DNA of 64,000 nt. It comes from Neofusicoccum parvum. Lineage: Eukaryota; Ascomycota; Dothideomycetes; Botryosphaeriales; Botryosphaeriaceae. The DNA lies in NCBI GenBank assembly GCA_020912385.1, contig CP087213.1, forward strand, positions 2,444,760 to 2,508,759, in the 5' to 3' direction. The position numbers and the translations under genes were made by a program. Below are positions 21,501 through 33,251 of this stretch, piece by piece; within the stretch, counting starts at the first letter, position 1, and the number at the start of each line of letters is the position of its first letter. Below the pieces are notes generated by a model. The model was not told where the DNA came from, searched no databases, and saw nothing but the letters and a program-made list of their open reading frames with translations.

Positions 21501-23101
21501 TGGGTCTTCACCATGGGCGGCTACCACGCGCGCTACACGCCGCCGCCGCAGTACCCCAACCCGCCGCGGCTGCAGATTGCGTGGGCGCTCGGCCCGCTGG
21601 CCATTACCGGCCAGGCCTACTTCGCCATGACGCCCGCCGTGTGCATGGCCGGCGGGTCGCTGCACGTCGCGCTGGCCGCCGGCGTGCTCGAGGCCTTCCT
21701 CGACGTCGCCGCCGACTTCCTCATCGCCTTCCAGCCCTTCAGCTTCGCCGCCACCAGCCGCGTCTCCGTCGGCGTGCGCTACCGCCTCGACCTGTGGTTC
21801 GTCACGCTGCACATCAGCGTCGACATCGCCGCGTCCGTCGCGCTGCAGGGCCCGCCCGTCGCCGGCACCTGCCACGTCGACTTTTGGGTCTTTGGCTTCG
21901 ACATCCACTTCGGCTCGGCCGTCGAGCAGCGCCCGGAGCCCGCGTCGCTGCCCGAGTTCTTCGACCTCGCCCTGCAGAAGGGCAACAGCCCCGGCGTCTC
22001 CCTTTCCGCCCAGCAGCAGCAGCAGACGCCCGCCCCGCACGTGTTCCGCTGCTTGTCGGGCATCTTCGCGGACCCGCTGCCCGCCGCCGCCGCTCCGGCC
22101 AGCGCTGATGCTGGTGCTGATGATGCTGATGCCATGTGGACCGTCCACGCCGGCACCTTTTCCTTCAGCCTCACCTGCGTGTTCGCCGTGTCCAGCATGA
22201 CGGTGTATCCGGGCGGCGAGGAGCCCATGGTGCGCGACGCCGCGACCGCGCCCATCTACTCGACGCCCATGCGCCTCGGGGCGGCCGACAAGCCGCTCGG
22301 GTCGGCGCTGGCGGTGACGTTGGAGAGGGTTGGTAGCGATGGCGACGATGAGCGCTACGAGCCGCAGTGGGAGCTGTCTCCTGTCGTCAGCAATGTGCCC
22401 AGGGGGCTGTGGGGCGAATGTAAGCGAGCTTCTTCCTCTTTCTCTTCCTCCCTTTCCCTTCTCCACCCATCCAACTAACCCCCGTAGACGACCCCTCCAC
22501 CGACCCGCTTCGCGTCGCCGGTAGTAGTAGTAATAGCGTCATCCCCCTCACCACCGGCTGGACCTTTGTCGCGCCGCCGCCGGACCTGGCCGACGACCGC
22601 ATCCCCGAGTTTGACGCTGTGCGCTCCCAGCTGCAGACGGTGCTCGACCCGCCCCCGCCGCTGCCGGATGCGGGGGTGTGGGAGGATGGTGCTTGGATTC
22701 CGGTGTCGGAGAAGTCCGAGTCGCGGGGCCAGCGGGAGAAGCAGTCGTTGCTGCTGGTAGCGGAGGGGGAAGAGGGAGGAGAAAGAGTGGTGGAAGAGGA
22801 GAGGCAGGAGGAGCAGGAGCAGGAGGTGAAGGAAGAAGAGGAAGTGAAGGGAGAGACAGAAGTAAAGGAAGAAGAAAAACGAAGCCCAGGCGATGACGAC
22901 GACGACGCTGACAAGCCGTGGCAGAATGTGCGCCGGTACTGGCTAGCGCCGCGGCGGGGCGTGGGCGAGGCGGAGAAGGCGGCGAAGGCATGGGCGGCCG
23001 CGATGAACTGGCCCGAGGGGTCCGTCTGCGGCGCCGTGCCGGTGCGGCTGGTAAGCGACTTAGAGAGGCTGTATACCGCGGCGCCGATGGTGGCGGCGTG
23101 A
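15560..23101 (+). CDS. MBL-fold hydrolase fused to a DUF6603-like protein (four exons)
   Basis: Exons are 15560-16718, 16802-18988, 19039-22419 and 22488-23101. The introns all have gtaag donors and keep one frame of 2446 residues. The ATG at 15560 has context caccATGG. Residues 1-~430 form a metallo-beta-lactamase fold of the ComEC/competence type: SHWDADHYGG (ligands H82, D84, D86, H87), FAGDL (D323) and VKASHHGAKSS (H355/H356). It ends GDKHGHP, and exon 2 continues the fold with TRFPYYLL. A charged linker follows with a KKPRVE patch. A long beta-rich region starts around residue 700; its later part (GLAWRGGTLSLCL, AFSEWAFLAAGGYG, GLTGGIGYNSALALP near residue 1773) looks like DUF6603. The C-terminus has an acidic Glu-rich stretch. 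MBL proteins of this type hydrolyse phosphodiesters; the substrate here is unknown. No signal peptide. Confidence 0.75.
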
Positions 23102-24333
23102 GGAGGGGGGAGACCAACATGCATACATAGTTGCCGTTTCCCGGCCAAACGCATCGATATCGCACGCACACGCATCCCAGTCCGGCAACAGACGGGAAGG
23201 TTAGTTTGTAGGGACCCTGTTAAGTTTTTTTTTGTCGGTGTGCAGATAGTGTGGCGGGGGGAGCGAGGGAAGCAGGCCACCGAGCCAGCCAGTCGGGGAG
23301 GAAGAAGAAGGAAGGGTCCTTCCCGAGATTGATTGTATATTGTATGCCGCGCCGAACGCACGCGCGCCAGCGTGTGTCATCGGGATGGGCCACCGCGGAC
23401 ACCAAGCAAGCCACTCTGAACCGGGCCGATGGTCGGGGCGGAAAGTTCGTTTGTTTAGCTTTTTGGGAGGCTGTGTTCGGGATGAACCCTAAAAGCTTGG
23501 GGTGCGGGATGGATGTGTTGTGCGTTTATGCTTAATTTTTTGATTGTTCTTGCTGGATGCGTATTTCTTCTGGTTTTGGGAGGGCGTTGGGGACGTTTTT
23601 GGAGTCCGCCTTGTGGGGCTTCAAGGAGACGAGCGTGCCAGCGATGACGGGGCTGGGCACTGCGGACGGTCTGGTATGCGCATGAGGGAATTGAGAGAAA
23701 GAGAGAGAGCCAGGAAATCGTGTTGCAGCCAGTAGAAAGCCAACGTACTGACCGTCTGCAACTCTGGTCCAGGCCAAAGCGTTATGCAAAGCACAGGAAA
23801 TGCGGCTGGGACGGTGATAAGTGTGATTGTATCCTATCACGGTAAGCTAGCTCAGACTCTAGTAAAGTTAGTGGGACGACGCCAAATCGCTCTGCGATGC
23901 GCTTGAATACATTCTACCAACTATTCCACCTGCATTTGAACGGAATAGCGAATCACATTCCTTTGAAGTCTGATTTATGTTGTAGTACTAGAGAGAAACT
24001 GGCAATGATGCTACGCTCTTCGCGTATTTAATGTCGGCGACGACGGTCGCCAGTTTGTGGAGGTTGAGCACCCGCTAAAAGAACTGGTGTTAGTACCTTC
24101 TGAGCACACCGCATGTATCGACCAATCAATATCATTTTAAAAGCAATACTTACCACTTATGCTGTCTGCATAGTAGTATTGCTGGGAGGTACTGTAAGGG
24201 AATTGTCAAAAATTGATGGTTCTTGAATGATTAATGAGATCCCAGGCGAAGAGGAGAGGGGGGTTAGGGAGGCACCCTCTCTTATCCTCTTACCAGGCTG
24301 AAACTACGCTAAGAAAGCTAAATACACGTGATT
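23102..24333. other. Intergenic, nothing recognised
   Basis: This is 1.2 kb between two convergent genes. Frames are short and unconserved. I see no RNA gene or transposon end. Confidence 0.55.
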
Positions 24334-25177
24334 TTAACAGGAATTAGTCAAATCTAAGATATCTGCAAGATATTCACTGATATACCTTGGTTGCGGCGGT
24401 GTATACACATGTTTAGACGGCTCGTGAGAGGGTGGAGGGTAGCCGTATCTGGGCGGATCTTGATAGCTGGAGTAGTGTGACCGGTTCGGATCTGCTTCCC
24501 TGCTGGGCGGCTGGCTGTATCCATAGGATGGGGCTGTCCTTATATTGCCTTGTCCATATCCGGGGGCTGGTATGTAGCGAGCTTCTTGCTGGGCATAAGT
24601 GTAGTCTCCTCCCCCATAGGAACTTTGGGCGGGTGCCCTGTATCCTGATGACGGCGGGTGGCCCGCGTATACCTGAGAGGGGGGCGAGGTATTAGAATCC
24701 TTAGGTGAAGACGTACTTGGCCCGTAGTATTGCCTAGTCTGGTGAGTCCTAGAGTCTTGGTAGGCAACTAGAGCGTTGTTAGGAGACTGAACTATCATCT
24801 TCTAATTATAGGTAGGCTACCTCTTCCCTGCTGGACCTCAGCGCGCCACCGCTGCGTGTCCAGCTTTAAGTCCTGCACCATTTGCTGTGGCAAGGCTGTG
24901 AGCAAACTACTAAAAGAAACGGAGACGCAGTGCAACGCACCGATGTTAGGGCGCGATAAGCGGTTATCCTATATCCTTCAACACCCTAGACACTTAGTCA
25001 GTAGATGAGATGTGCAACTCGAACGTTGGGTAATATCGAACCTCCCATTCAAAGGTTCCAATTCCCGGCTTGACGTGCACGACCGGGCCTACATAGCGCT
25101 CGATATCAGCGGTGATCACCTCACGCGCGATGCCCTCTCCGGGTTGGAACCAGTGCCTGGTCGGTATCGGGCTTCGA
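24334..25177 (-). CDS. Small fungal protein of the 'PGEGI..EVI.ADI.RY' type (several exons, 5' end unresolved)
   Basis: Pieces that join well on the minus strand are: 25042-~25177, encoding TRHWFQPGEGIAREVITADI; 24941-24985, encoding EGYRITAYRALTS; about 24840-24884, encoding QMVQDLKLDTQRWRAE; and 24334-~24800, encoding a Tyr/Pro/Ser-rich tail. Splice signals such as TCG|gtgcgt and ccacag|CAAATG support the joins, and the order matches a widespread family of short fungal proteins of unknown function that I know only by pattern. The tail holds VAYQDSRTHQTRQYYGP and several PxY-like repeats, so it is probably disordered. The first exon and start codon could not be fixed. It lies just downstream of the kinase-ankyrin gene on the same strand. 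Confidence 0.55.
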
Positions 25178-25363
25178 GGCGTTAATAAAGCAATGAAAAA
25201 TGGGGAAAATATCCAACCTTCTACATGATCTGAAGAAATAACGCTGATTGGAACAGTCCACCGAAAGATATCACGTATGCTTGACCACACACTACAATGA
25301 ACGTACAACGTAAGAAACGCAAAGGGATTATAACTGCATAATACATACAAACCATCCAAATCA

Positions 25364-28300
25364 TTAGCCTGTAGCCTCATCTCTCTTTGTGGTCGTCACC
25401 GGTTTCCACTCCTCAAAATCCATGTATGTGTCCTCTTGCCGCTGTCTCACCGTTTCTGCAGACACTTGCTCACCGTCCCCCACATGAAGAACCAACAGGT
25501 CAATTTTACCGCCCTCTTTAGTCCCACGAAAAAATTGGAATTCGAGAACCACACCCAAGTCTGCGCCTTGGGCACACAGAAATTCCAACATTTCCGTTTG
25601 ACTGTGTAGTACCGCATCGACGATTGGCGTCTTCAAGCTCCGATCCCTTCTGTTGATGTCGGCGCCATGGTCGAGCAACATCTTTGCAATCTCTGTGTGA
25701 CCTTTCTGAGCTGCTATGTGCAGTAGGCTGTAGTTTTGCTCTAGATCACGGGTGGCATTCATTGCCGCACCTGCTGACAATAGAGCTTTGAGGGAAGCCA
25801 CTCGGGACATGGCCACTGCGATGGACAGGGGCGTGACATTCTCGACGAGCAGATTCACATCTGCCCCACCGTCGATCAAAACTTGTACCATCTCAGCATT
25901 ATCGCGGTAATACAAGCAAAAGTGGAGAGCTGGGATTCCCTCCAAAGTTGCTCCGTCTGGGTTTGCACCGGCGTTGAGAAGGAGCTGTGCCATTTCAGGG
26001 GTCCTCTGCAAGGTACTTAGATGGAGTGGCAAGAGGACAGTGGTTTGTCCCTTGGGCTGAAACAGTCTGTCGGGTTGTGCGCCGTGGTCCAACAACATGC
26101 GTGCGAATTCAACCTTCCCGATGTGGACTGCTATTTGAAGTGCAGTCATACCGTCGTTATTTTCGCGATTGATGTCGTCTATCGTGAAAATCGGATGCGT
26201 CAAAGCCTCTGTAATGCCGAATGTAGCGGCAATATGAATAAGTGTGTTGCCTTCGTTGTTCGTATATTGGCCAAGACGGTTTAGATCAAATCGAGCATCC
26301 ACCTGTATTCCGAAGTTCCGCATGTACTCAATCACACTATCAAGAGCGTTCGATAGAGATGGAAAGTCCGCTTTTACTCCGGGGCGTGCCTCACGCCTTC
26401 CCTGCTCTTGTGCCTTCCTTAGCCGAAGCGTAGCCGTTCGCCGTTCTACTTCTTGAAAAGGCCGACTTTTGGAATCAGCTACATTCTCCCCCCGATGGAG
26501 CTCGGGCTTCTGGAACATCTGAATGCCAGAGTTGCGGTTTTTGAAGAGGGCCCTCCAATCACCATGATCTTCTTTGATCTTAACAAATCCAGCGAAGTCC
26601 CAATCTTGAGGAAGACGCCAAGTTTGCTTGGCTTCGCGAGCCTCTCTACTGAGGTGTTTCAGCCAGTATGGGTTCAGCATTCCCTCATTCCTTCGGAGCA
26701 GCTCTTCCCGCCGTGACGTAGTTTCGTTCAACATTCTCCAGCGGTTGCTCAAATACTGTATCTCCGGAGGAGCCCCTTCCAAGTTTTCGGCGCTGTTGTC
26801 GTCTTTCGGTATCGGCGGAGGCCACATTCCTGCGAAGGGTTCCGGTCCCGACACCCAGTCGAATGTCCGCGACATAGCCACCCTCCTGGACTCAGACGAA
26901 CAATTAAGGAGCTCTTCGATACGACTACGGTTCCTTTCTACTGCACTGATATATTCAAGCACTCTCTCATTCCGTGATGCCTTAGAGTGCTTCGTCCTTG
27001 CTGCAAGCAGTTTTTCAATCTCTTCTAGATCAGCATGCCACTCGGTAAGGTCGTGGAGAGAGCCAGGTCTAATTTCGGCCGGCATTCCTGGTGCAGCGCG
27101 ATAGATAGATAGCATATCAAGAGTTGTGAGGCCATTGGCAATACGAAACTCTTGCGAGAGTCCATCTGCGTTTGTACAGGCATCGATGTCAAAATCTCGC
27201 GCAATGAGCAATTTGACAATTTCGACGTGGCCATTTCTCGATGCCATGGCAAGAATTCGATGTTCCAAGTGCTCCATCTGTATTTGATCCCAGTGTAGGT
27301 CGAGCAAAAGACCAAACAATTCTGCGTCATGAATCTGGTCATTCCGGGATATAGGCCGGACTCGTCCAATGATGATATGAAAGCAAGGTGTGCCATCGGA
27401 GCCTTTGAAATTTGCACCTCCGTGGCTTGCAACCCATCGAATGCTCTCGATTAGTTTTGATCGCCGAGATGCCGTGGCAGTGTCACGGAAAAGCAGTAGA
27501 TTACAGAAGATTGTCTCTCCATTTTCTCCTTTTTGGCCAAGCATTACACTCAGCTGTTCGTTTGAACAGTGTGATGCAATCAAATCTGCTGCTTCAATTT
27601 TGACTTGCTGCAAAGCCGCGACAAGTGGGGTTTGAGCTGTGCGAGAGCAGGTCTGGGCGAGCGGGCTCGTAGAGTCCGGTGGATCGTTATTCATTTGAAG
27701 GAGGTCCGGAAATTCCTCAAGAAGAAATATTAAACAGCGCATGCAGTCGTACATGACACAAAGGACCAAAGCGGACGCATCTGAGTCATGTATCCCTTTT
27801 TTGAGGAGGTTTCCCGGATCGTTCAAGTGAGCGAGAACATCTAAACCTCGGTCCTGGATATATCGAGTGTATAACCTGACACTGGCGACATCGTCATGGA
27901 GTAACGCACGGGCAAGAGGGCACGTGGACTCGAATCCTTCTGTCGGATTCATATCTTCAGCAAGGAGCACCTGAATGGTTTTGGCATATGCAGTATCATA
28001 CTCGCCATCGAGCATGCACCGTCGCTCAAGATCCATCAGATGATCAGGACCACCAAGTTGAGTAAGAGCTAGGATATCCAGCAAGGGGGTTTCCGTTGCA
28101 TCCCAGATTTCTTCACCATTTTTGCACATCGTAGGGTTCTGATATGATAGCTGAAGAAGCATGTTGCCGATATCGTGATATAGAAATGCGAAGCTGAGTT
28201 TGAGAGCAGCAGGAAAATCGGATATAGGGACTTCGAATTCGATATGGGCACAGAAAATGGCGGTAGCGAGCATTGGCTTGCCACGCCTGATTGCCGAAGA

Positions 28301-30602
28301 TAGGGGAGAATAGCGTGTCGGCAATCCATCAAAGACATTGTTTTCCTTGAAGGTATTTGAAACAGGAGACTCCGGGGTCGTCAAGTAGCCCAGTTCTGCA
28401 CCTTTCTGGCAGGCAGTTCTCACAAATAATGCGGCTTGTGCATCAGTTAACGCCGAGAGCTCATGGAGAAGGCCTGGGAGTAATTCATCCCAATCAGCCG
28501 CAGGAGCCGTTCCATGCAAGATCATATCCACCTCTTCGAATGCGCCCAGAGTAAGACTTTCATGGAGAGTGTATTGTCTGTCGGGACTGTACAGCGGATC
28601 GAAATATAGCGGATCGAAATATAGTAAAAGCGTCGAACCCAGAAATGTGGTGTCTGTAACCTTAAAATCAGGCGATGACTTTTTATAAGCCAAGGGTCTC
28701 TCTAAAATGACCTTGCGGACGATATTCCAGAGAGACCTCCATCGTGTAGAGAGGATCTGCATTGCACGGTTTGATCGTGAGAGAGCGAGGAGTGAAAGGT
28801 ACAGCCGCACTGGAAGTCTCGATTCAACATGCGTTCCCTGAAGCATCAAGGTGGCATAACAGATTGCTACGACATTTCCGTGAAGAGCAGCCTGAATCAT
28901 CCATTCGACGGCCTGTGCGCGGTCCATTGGATTGTGTCCTGGGTTCAGCCTGGAGAATGCCATCCAAGAGGAAAAGAGAGCTTTGGATTCCACACCGGCA
29001 GAATGACCCAGCAAACGCCGTTTGAATGCATCACGCAAGATATATAGGAACTCTGTAGGAGATAGCTCCTCGGAAAATTGGCTTGGAATGTCCTCGGTGA
29101 TAGGCACGTAATCGATTGATTTATCGATATCTTCGAGTGACAGCACGATTTGTTGTTCGATAGCCACCGCGTAGGTGTGGGATGATGTCCATGTGAAGAG
29201 ATTGGAATGCTATTACGACATTAGATCCTGTAAAGCAGTTTTACAACAAATTATATTGATGCGCATTTGACAAAACTTACCTCACTTGTACTAGCAATCA
29301 CGGCATCATCCCCTACGATTGTCAATCTCTTCTCCTCCCTTAATATCTTATCAGCATTTGTTACTAGCGCTTATAGAGCAAAACAGGATAGAATGAAGGA
29401 TGTAAGGGGATCATTATTAATTGGACTTACATCATATCGCGCCCGAGGCGTTTAGCAAGCAACGTAAAGTTCTTAGTTAGACCGTCTGTGTCTGGTCGTA
29501 ACCAGAAGAAAGCTTCCAGCGTTGAAGCCAGAATTTCGAAGATTTCGACTTCATCCATTCCCATAGTCCCAAGGACATGTGCCAATGCTGGTGCAACCAT
29601 GTCCTGACTCTTCATAAACCACATCAGATCAGGAATATCCTTCTCCTCCATACCGGGGGGAATGAAGATGGATAGGAAGCTGGAGCTTGATTCCTGAAGT
29701 CTCCCATGTCCGAACCCTTCATCTTTTCTAGCCCAGATACTACCGACAACCAGTCCGTAAGAGTATACATCGGCTTTCTTCCAATCGACATCTGGGTCTT
29801 GGTTCAGCACCTCGGGAGAACACCAAATCGAAGTGGCGTGGACAGGCTTTCCACTGGACCGGCCAGTGGCTTGAATGCTGCCACCAAAATCTGTGACTTT
29901 ACCAATAATTTGTCGGTCAGGATTTGGGTGGCTTGAGATGATGATGTTGTCCGGCTTGAGGTCACCGTGAACGAATCCAGCATGGTGAATAGCGTAAAGG
30001 CCCATCGCGATGTCTATCGTAATATGTCGCTTCTGCAAAACTGACAGTCCAGGCCCAGGGGTTTGTATTACGTGAGCCAGCGATCCGTGTGTACCGAGTT
30101 CCATGGCAAGAACTGGGAAGGGATCATCTACGCGCCATCCAAGAAAGAGAACTTGGACGATGTTGGGATGGCCAGAAAGTGGGCGACGGCAGAGAGCTTT
30201 GATCTCTCTAAGGATTGTATCGTAGACCAGTTGTCGTTGCGCCTGGTTCGAGACATCCCGAGCTTGTCGCGAGCGAAAGACCTTCAGCGCAATAGTCGTT
30301 TTTTGTGGCAATATCGTTTCGGTCGAGTCGTCGGTGACATGCTGCACGACCTGTGCAGTAAACCCGCTGCCGAGCACAGAGACTTCGCGACCGGACGATT
30401 TGTCAACGCCTATGTGACCAATTGCAACAGAAGGGACCCCCAAGGCAATGGATGCCTTCGCAAACGCCTCAAAATCAGCCCCAGAGAAATTCTCGTAGAA
30501 CTTGCTGTGATGAGATGGCTTGAAGATCTTGAGTTTTTTTACTGCTTGCGTGGATGAGGATTGAGACTGGGAGGCTGAAATGAGCCTTCCAGAACGGTCC
30601 AT
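25364..30602 (-). CDS. Protein kinase-ankyrin repeat protein (three exons, one gene)
   Basis: Exons are 29431-30602, a 58-nt microexon 29281-29338, and 25364-29209. Introns of 92 and 71 nt keep one frame of 1691 residues. The ankyrin frame has no ATG at its head (it opens in frame at a GTG), which supports the splice to the kinase. The kinase domain (about residues 60-390) has all catalytic marks: GSG loop at 78-80, ALK lysine K107, LREIKAL helix-C glutamate E133, HGDLKPDN (D214, N219), DFG at 238-240, and WCSPE. A long helical middle follows. A block of roughly seven ankyrin repeats lies near the C-terminus (motifs such as TALQIAVHIGKVEFARMLLDHGA and LLHIAAQKGHTEIAKMLLDHGA, quoted here in part as landmarks). 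The layout recalls RIPK4/ANKK1. It is divergent from the HeLo-pseudokinase gene, and I infer a role in cell-death or non-self signalling. Confidence 0.82.
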
Positions 30603-31291
30603 CTTCGCTGAACTGGAAATTCGTATACCTGGACGTGGTACAAAGGCGTTTGGCCAAAATTGAAAACGATGAATGCCTGGGTCAGGAGGTTAGAGGTGCA
30701 AGGGAAATCAGTCAAAGAGTATATCTTCAGTGAATAGGCAGCTAACGGGCAGTTTAGGCAACAGTTTTATTTATAATTCTTGGCTGCACTCTACCGCTTG
30801 GCATCGCCCAGAAAGTCTCAGATACTGAAATCGTTGCGATAGGATTGGTTATTGGGCTGTGAGTTGGCTAGCGGTCCACTTTAAATTGGCCGTTGATCCG
30901 GATAAGCACCACGTGGCCCTATCATAGCGGCCATGGGCCCGAAGGAGAACGTAGGATGCGATGAATGAGATGGCATTATCTGTTTGAGTGGGTAAACTAT
31001 CTAGATTACGAGTGCCACGTACTAATACTATAGCAGATTCATTTTAGTTTTCGTTATCCATGCGCTGTTCGCAGCTACGAATCGTCTAGAGTCTTGCTAC
31101 CGAGGGCATGAAACATGGACGGCGGAGACCGTGGCCGATGGCGATGGACAATGCTTTTAGTAGCGTGGTCCGTATAAAATCCCGTCTTTCTTGCTTTATG
31201 CGTCGACCTTTATTTTAACAACACACCATAAACCAATACAGAATTTACTTCCCTGTCAGGTTTTTACGATCATCATTTCTTACATTACACT
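30603..31291. promoter_or_regulatory. Divergent promoter between kinase-ankyrin and HeLo-pseudokinase genes
   Basis: This is 0.69 kb with no gene. TATAAAA at 31173-31179 faces the plus-strand HeLo gene, about 115 bp before its ATG. The kinase gene's promoter must lie in the left half. Confidence 0.6.
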
Positions 31292-32938
31292 ATGGAAGCC
31301 ACTGGGTTGGCCATCGGCGTTGTCGGGATCGTCATGGCTTTCAAAGGCGCTGTTGATACAGCACTCTGGATTGAATCCTTTTTCGATGACGAAACAGCAA
31401 GCTGTGGATATCTTGCACTCAGCTACCACATTGAAAAAACACGGCTACAGCTTTGGGGTGAGTTCTGTAAGGCTAATGACGGGACTTTCCCCGAAAGATG
31501 CACGCTTTACAACAAACCGGATATTGTCAAGCAAGCTATAGTACGCATCCTCGGCGAAATCCGTAAGCTAAACAAAGAAGCCGATGCGCTGGTAGACAAA
31601 CACAACATCGACATGCCAAAGCACCCAGGACTTAATGTGGACGACAATCTGCACCTCGACGGCGCTCTTCCTCGAGCTCTCGCAAAGCTCTCGGTCAAAC
31701 CTAAAGCGAGGTTCCGTTGGACCTTGAAGGGAAAGGCCGAGTTCGAAAATGTTGTTTCAAAACTACGAAAGTTGATTGGAGATCTGGAAGAATTCAGCCT
31801 CGACCGCGGAGAGCCCCAGCTACTTCAAAAAGTGCTGTCTTCACATGTGCTTGTGTCTTTGGACAGCCCCGAGCTCCTGAAAATTCTTTACAGTTCTGGA
31901 AATCAAGTAGATCGCGCCTTGGCGCTATCTGCCCGGGCAAAATCACTGCAGCAGGAGCATCCACTCGACCCTGGTGGTTCGCCTTCATTCATAACCGGTC
32001 AGCGGCTGAAGCTCTTGGTTGGTTCTTCAATCTTCGGAATTCTCACCACATCCGACGGATGTCTGCTTTCCGTGTGGATTGAGTGGAATACTTTCGATGT
32101 AGGACCTGGATCAAGAAAATACGTGGAACGCATCCACTCATTGGGGTACCTCCTTGAACGAGTCAGCGAGCCGGCGCTTCGTCTACCACCTTGCTACGGT
32201 GTCTATGATGACGTGGCATACGAAGCAAACCACGGCGTCAAGCGCATTGGTTACATATTCGGTCCCCCACTACATCCTTCCGAGAATCCTTATGACGGAA
32301 ATCTGCGCGACCACCCTCCAAGAACATTGAGCATGCTCATCAAGGATCAGAAGAATACACCAATCCCTCCACTCGGCGACCGCTTCCGGCTCGCGTGCAC
32401 TCTGGCACAAGCATTTGGCCGCTTCCACTCTGCAGGATGGCTGCACAAGGGACTTCATAGTAACAGCGTTGTCTTCCTTCAACGGGCCGATGAAGAAGGC
32501 ATCACAGTTACGGAGCCCTTTATTACCGGCTTCCAGTACTCCCGGCCGCAGCATGAAGCCTCGCTATCGCAGGGCCCGCTCGAAGACAAGAAGCTTGAAC
32601 ATTACTACCACCCCGACTCGGACAAGGGCTTCTCTAAGCAGCGTGACCTGTACGGGTTGGGTGTCGTGTTGTGTGAAATCGGACGATGGACGCTGGTGGA
32701 GGATTCTGTGTCTGACCGCACGAGGGCTAGGGAGTCTTTGGTGGATCGTGTGGGGTGGCGGAAGTATATGGTAGGGAAAGTGGCACAGGATCTGGGCTGG
32801 AGGATGGGCACCAAGTACCAGAGCGTTGTGAAGACGTTGCTTGAGTCGCGCCTCCCAAGCGATGATGATGACAATGCCTTTTTTACACAGCAGTATCTAG
32901 AGAAGGTCATTCAGCCACTAAGTACTTGTAGCGCTTAG
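31292..32938 (+). CDS. HeLo-domain protein with C-terminal pseudokinase
   Basis: An intronless frame of 548 residues. The N-terminus (MEATGLAIGVVGIVMAF, then helices up to about residue 170 ending LRKLIGDLEEFSLD) has the signature of the fungal HeLo (prion-inhibition and propagation) helical bundle. In HET-S and related proteins this bundle acts on membranes during regulated cell death. The C-terminal ~300 residues follow a kinase outline (GQRLKLLVGSSIFG; LAQAFGRFHSAGWLHKGLHSNSVVF; RDLYGLGVVLCEIGRW) but lack the catalytic residues. The beta-3 lysine position reads IEWN (N266), the HRD aspartate is replaced in HKG (385-387), and DFG reads TGF (412-414). It should therefore be an inactive, regulatory kinase-like domain, as in MLKL. 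It is divergent from an apparently active kinase gene. Confidence 0.82.
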   Translation: MEATGLAIGVVGIVMAFKGAVDTALWIESFFDDETASCGYLALSYHIEKTRLQLWGEFCKANDGTFPERCTLYNKPDIVKQAIVRILGEIRKLNKEADALVDKHNIDMPKHPGLNVDDNLHLDGALPRALAKLSVKPKARFRWTLKGKAEFENVVSKLRKLIGDLEEFSLDRGEPQLLQKVLSSHVLVSLDSPELLKILYSSGNQVDRALALSARAKSLQQEHPLDPGGSPSFITGQRLKLLVGSSIFGILTTSDGCLLSVWIEWNTFDVGPGSRKYVERIHSLGYLLERVSEPALRLPPCYGVYDDVAYEANHGVKRIGYIFGPPLHPSENPYDGNLRDHPPRTLSMLIKDQKNTPIPPLGDRFRLACTLAQAFGRFHSAGWLHKGLHSNSVVFLQRADEEGITVTEPFITGFQYSRPQHEASLSQGPLEDKKLEHYYHPDSDKGFSKQRDLYGLGVVLCEIGRWTLVEDSVSDRTRARESLVDRVGWRKYMVGKVAQDLGWRMGTKYQSVVKTLLESRLPSDDDDNAFFTQQYLEKVIQPLSTCSA

Positions 32939-33251
32939 ATGTCACGCTCCTACACCTTTCTAGTTAATTGTCAGGTGACTAAATAGCGTCACCCTTCCTA
33001 GCGTTCCTTCATAGTCACCCTTGCTTCCTCTTTCAGACATCCCTTCACACTAGCCTCGCCAGGGCCCGACCTTCCTTACTGAGAACCGGATTAACCATTC
33101 TTCCAAGGGATACCTGGCATAGCTATATAACTTATCCTACTCCTACCTTCTCACTCTTTCTTCTTTAGCTTAGAAACTTCGTTCCTTCATACCCACTTCG
33201 ACTACAGTTCAGTGCAGGTCGTGACAAGGAGAGGAGAAAAGAAAGTAGAAA

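Noticed and set aside
20141..22466. Long overlapping frames of 655 (+) and 555 (-) codons
   Set aside because: Both are Arg/Ala-rich shadows of exon 3 of the MBL-DUF6603 gene.
25364..30602. Kinase and ankyrin proteins as two genes
   Set aside because: The ankyrin frame has no ATG at its head, and a microexon joins the two in frame.
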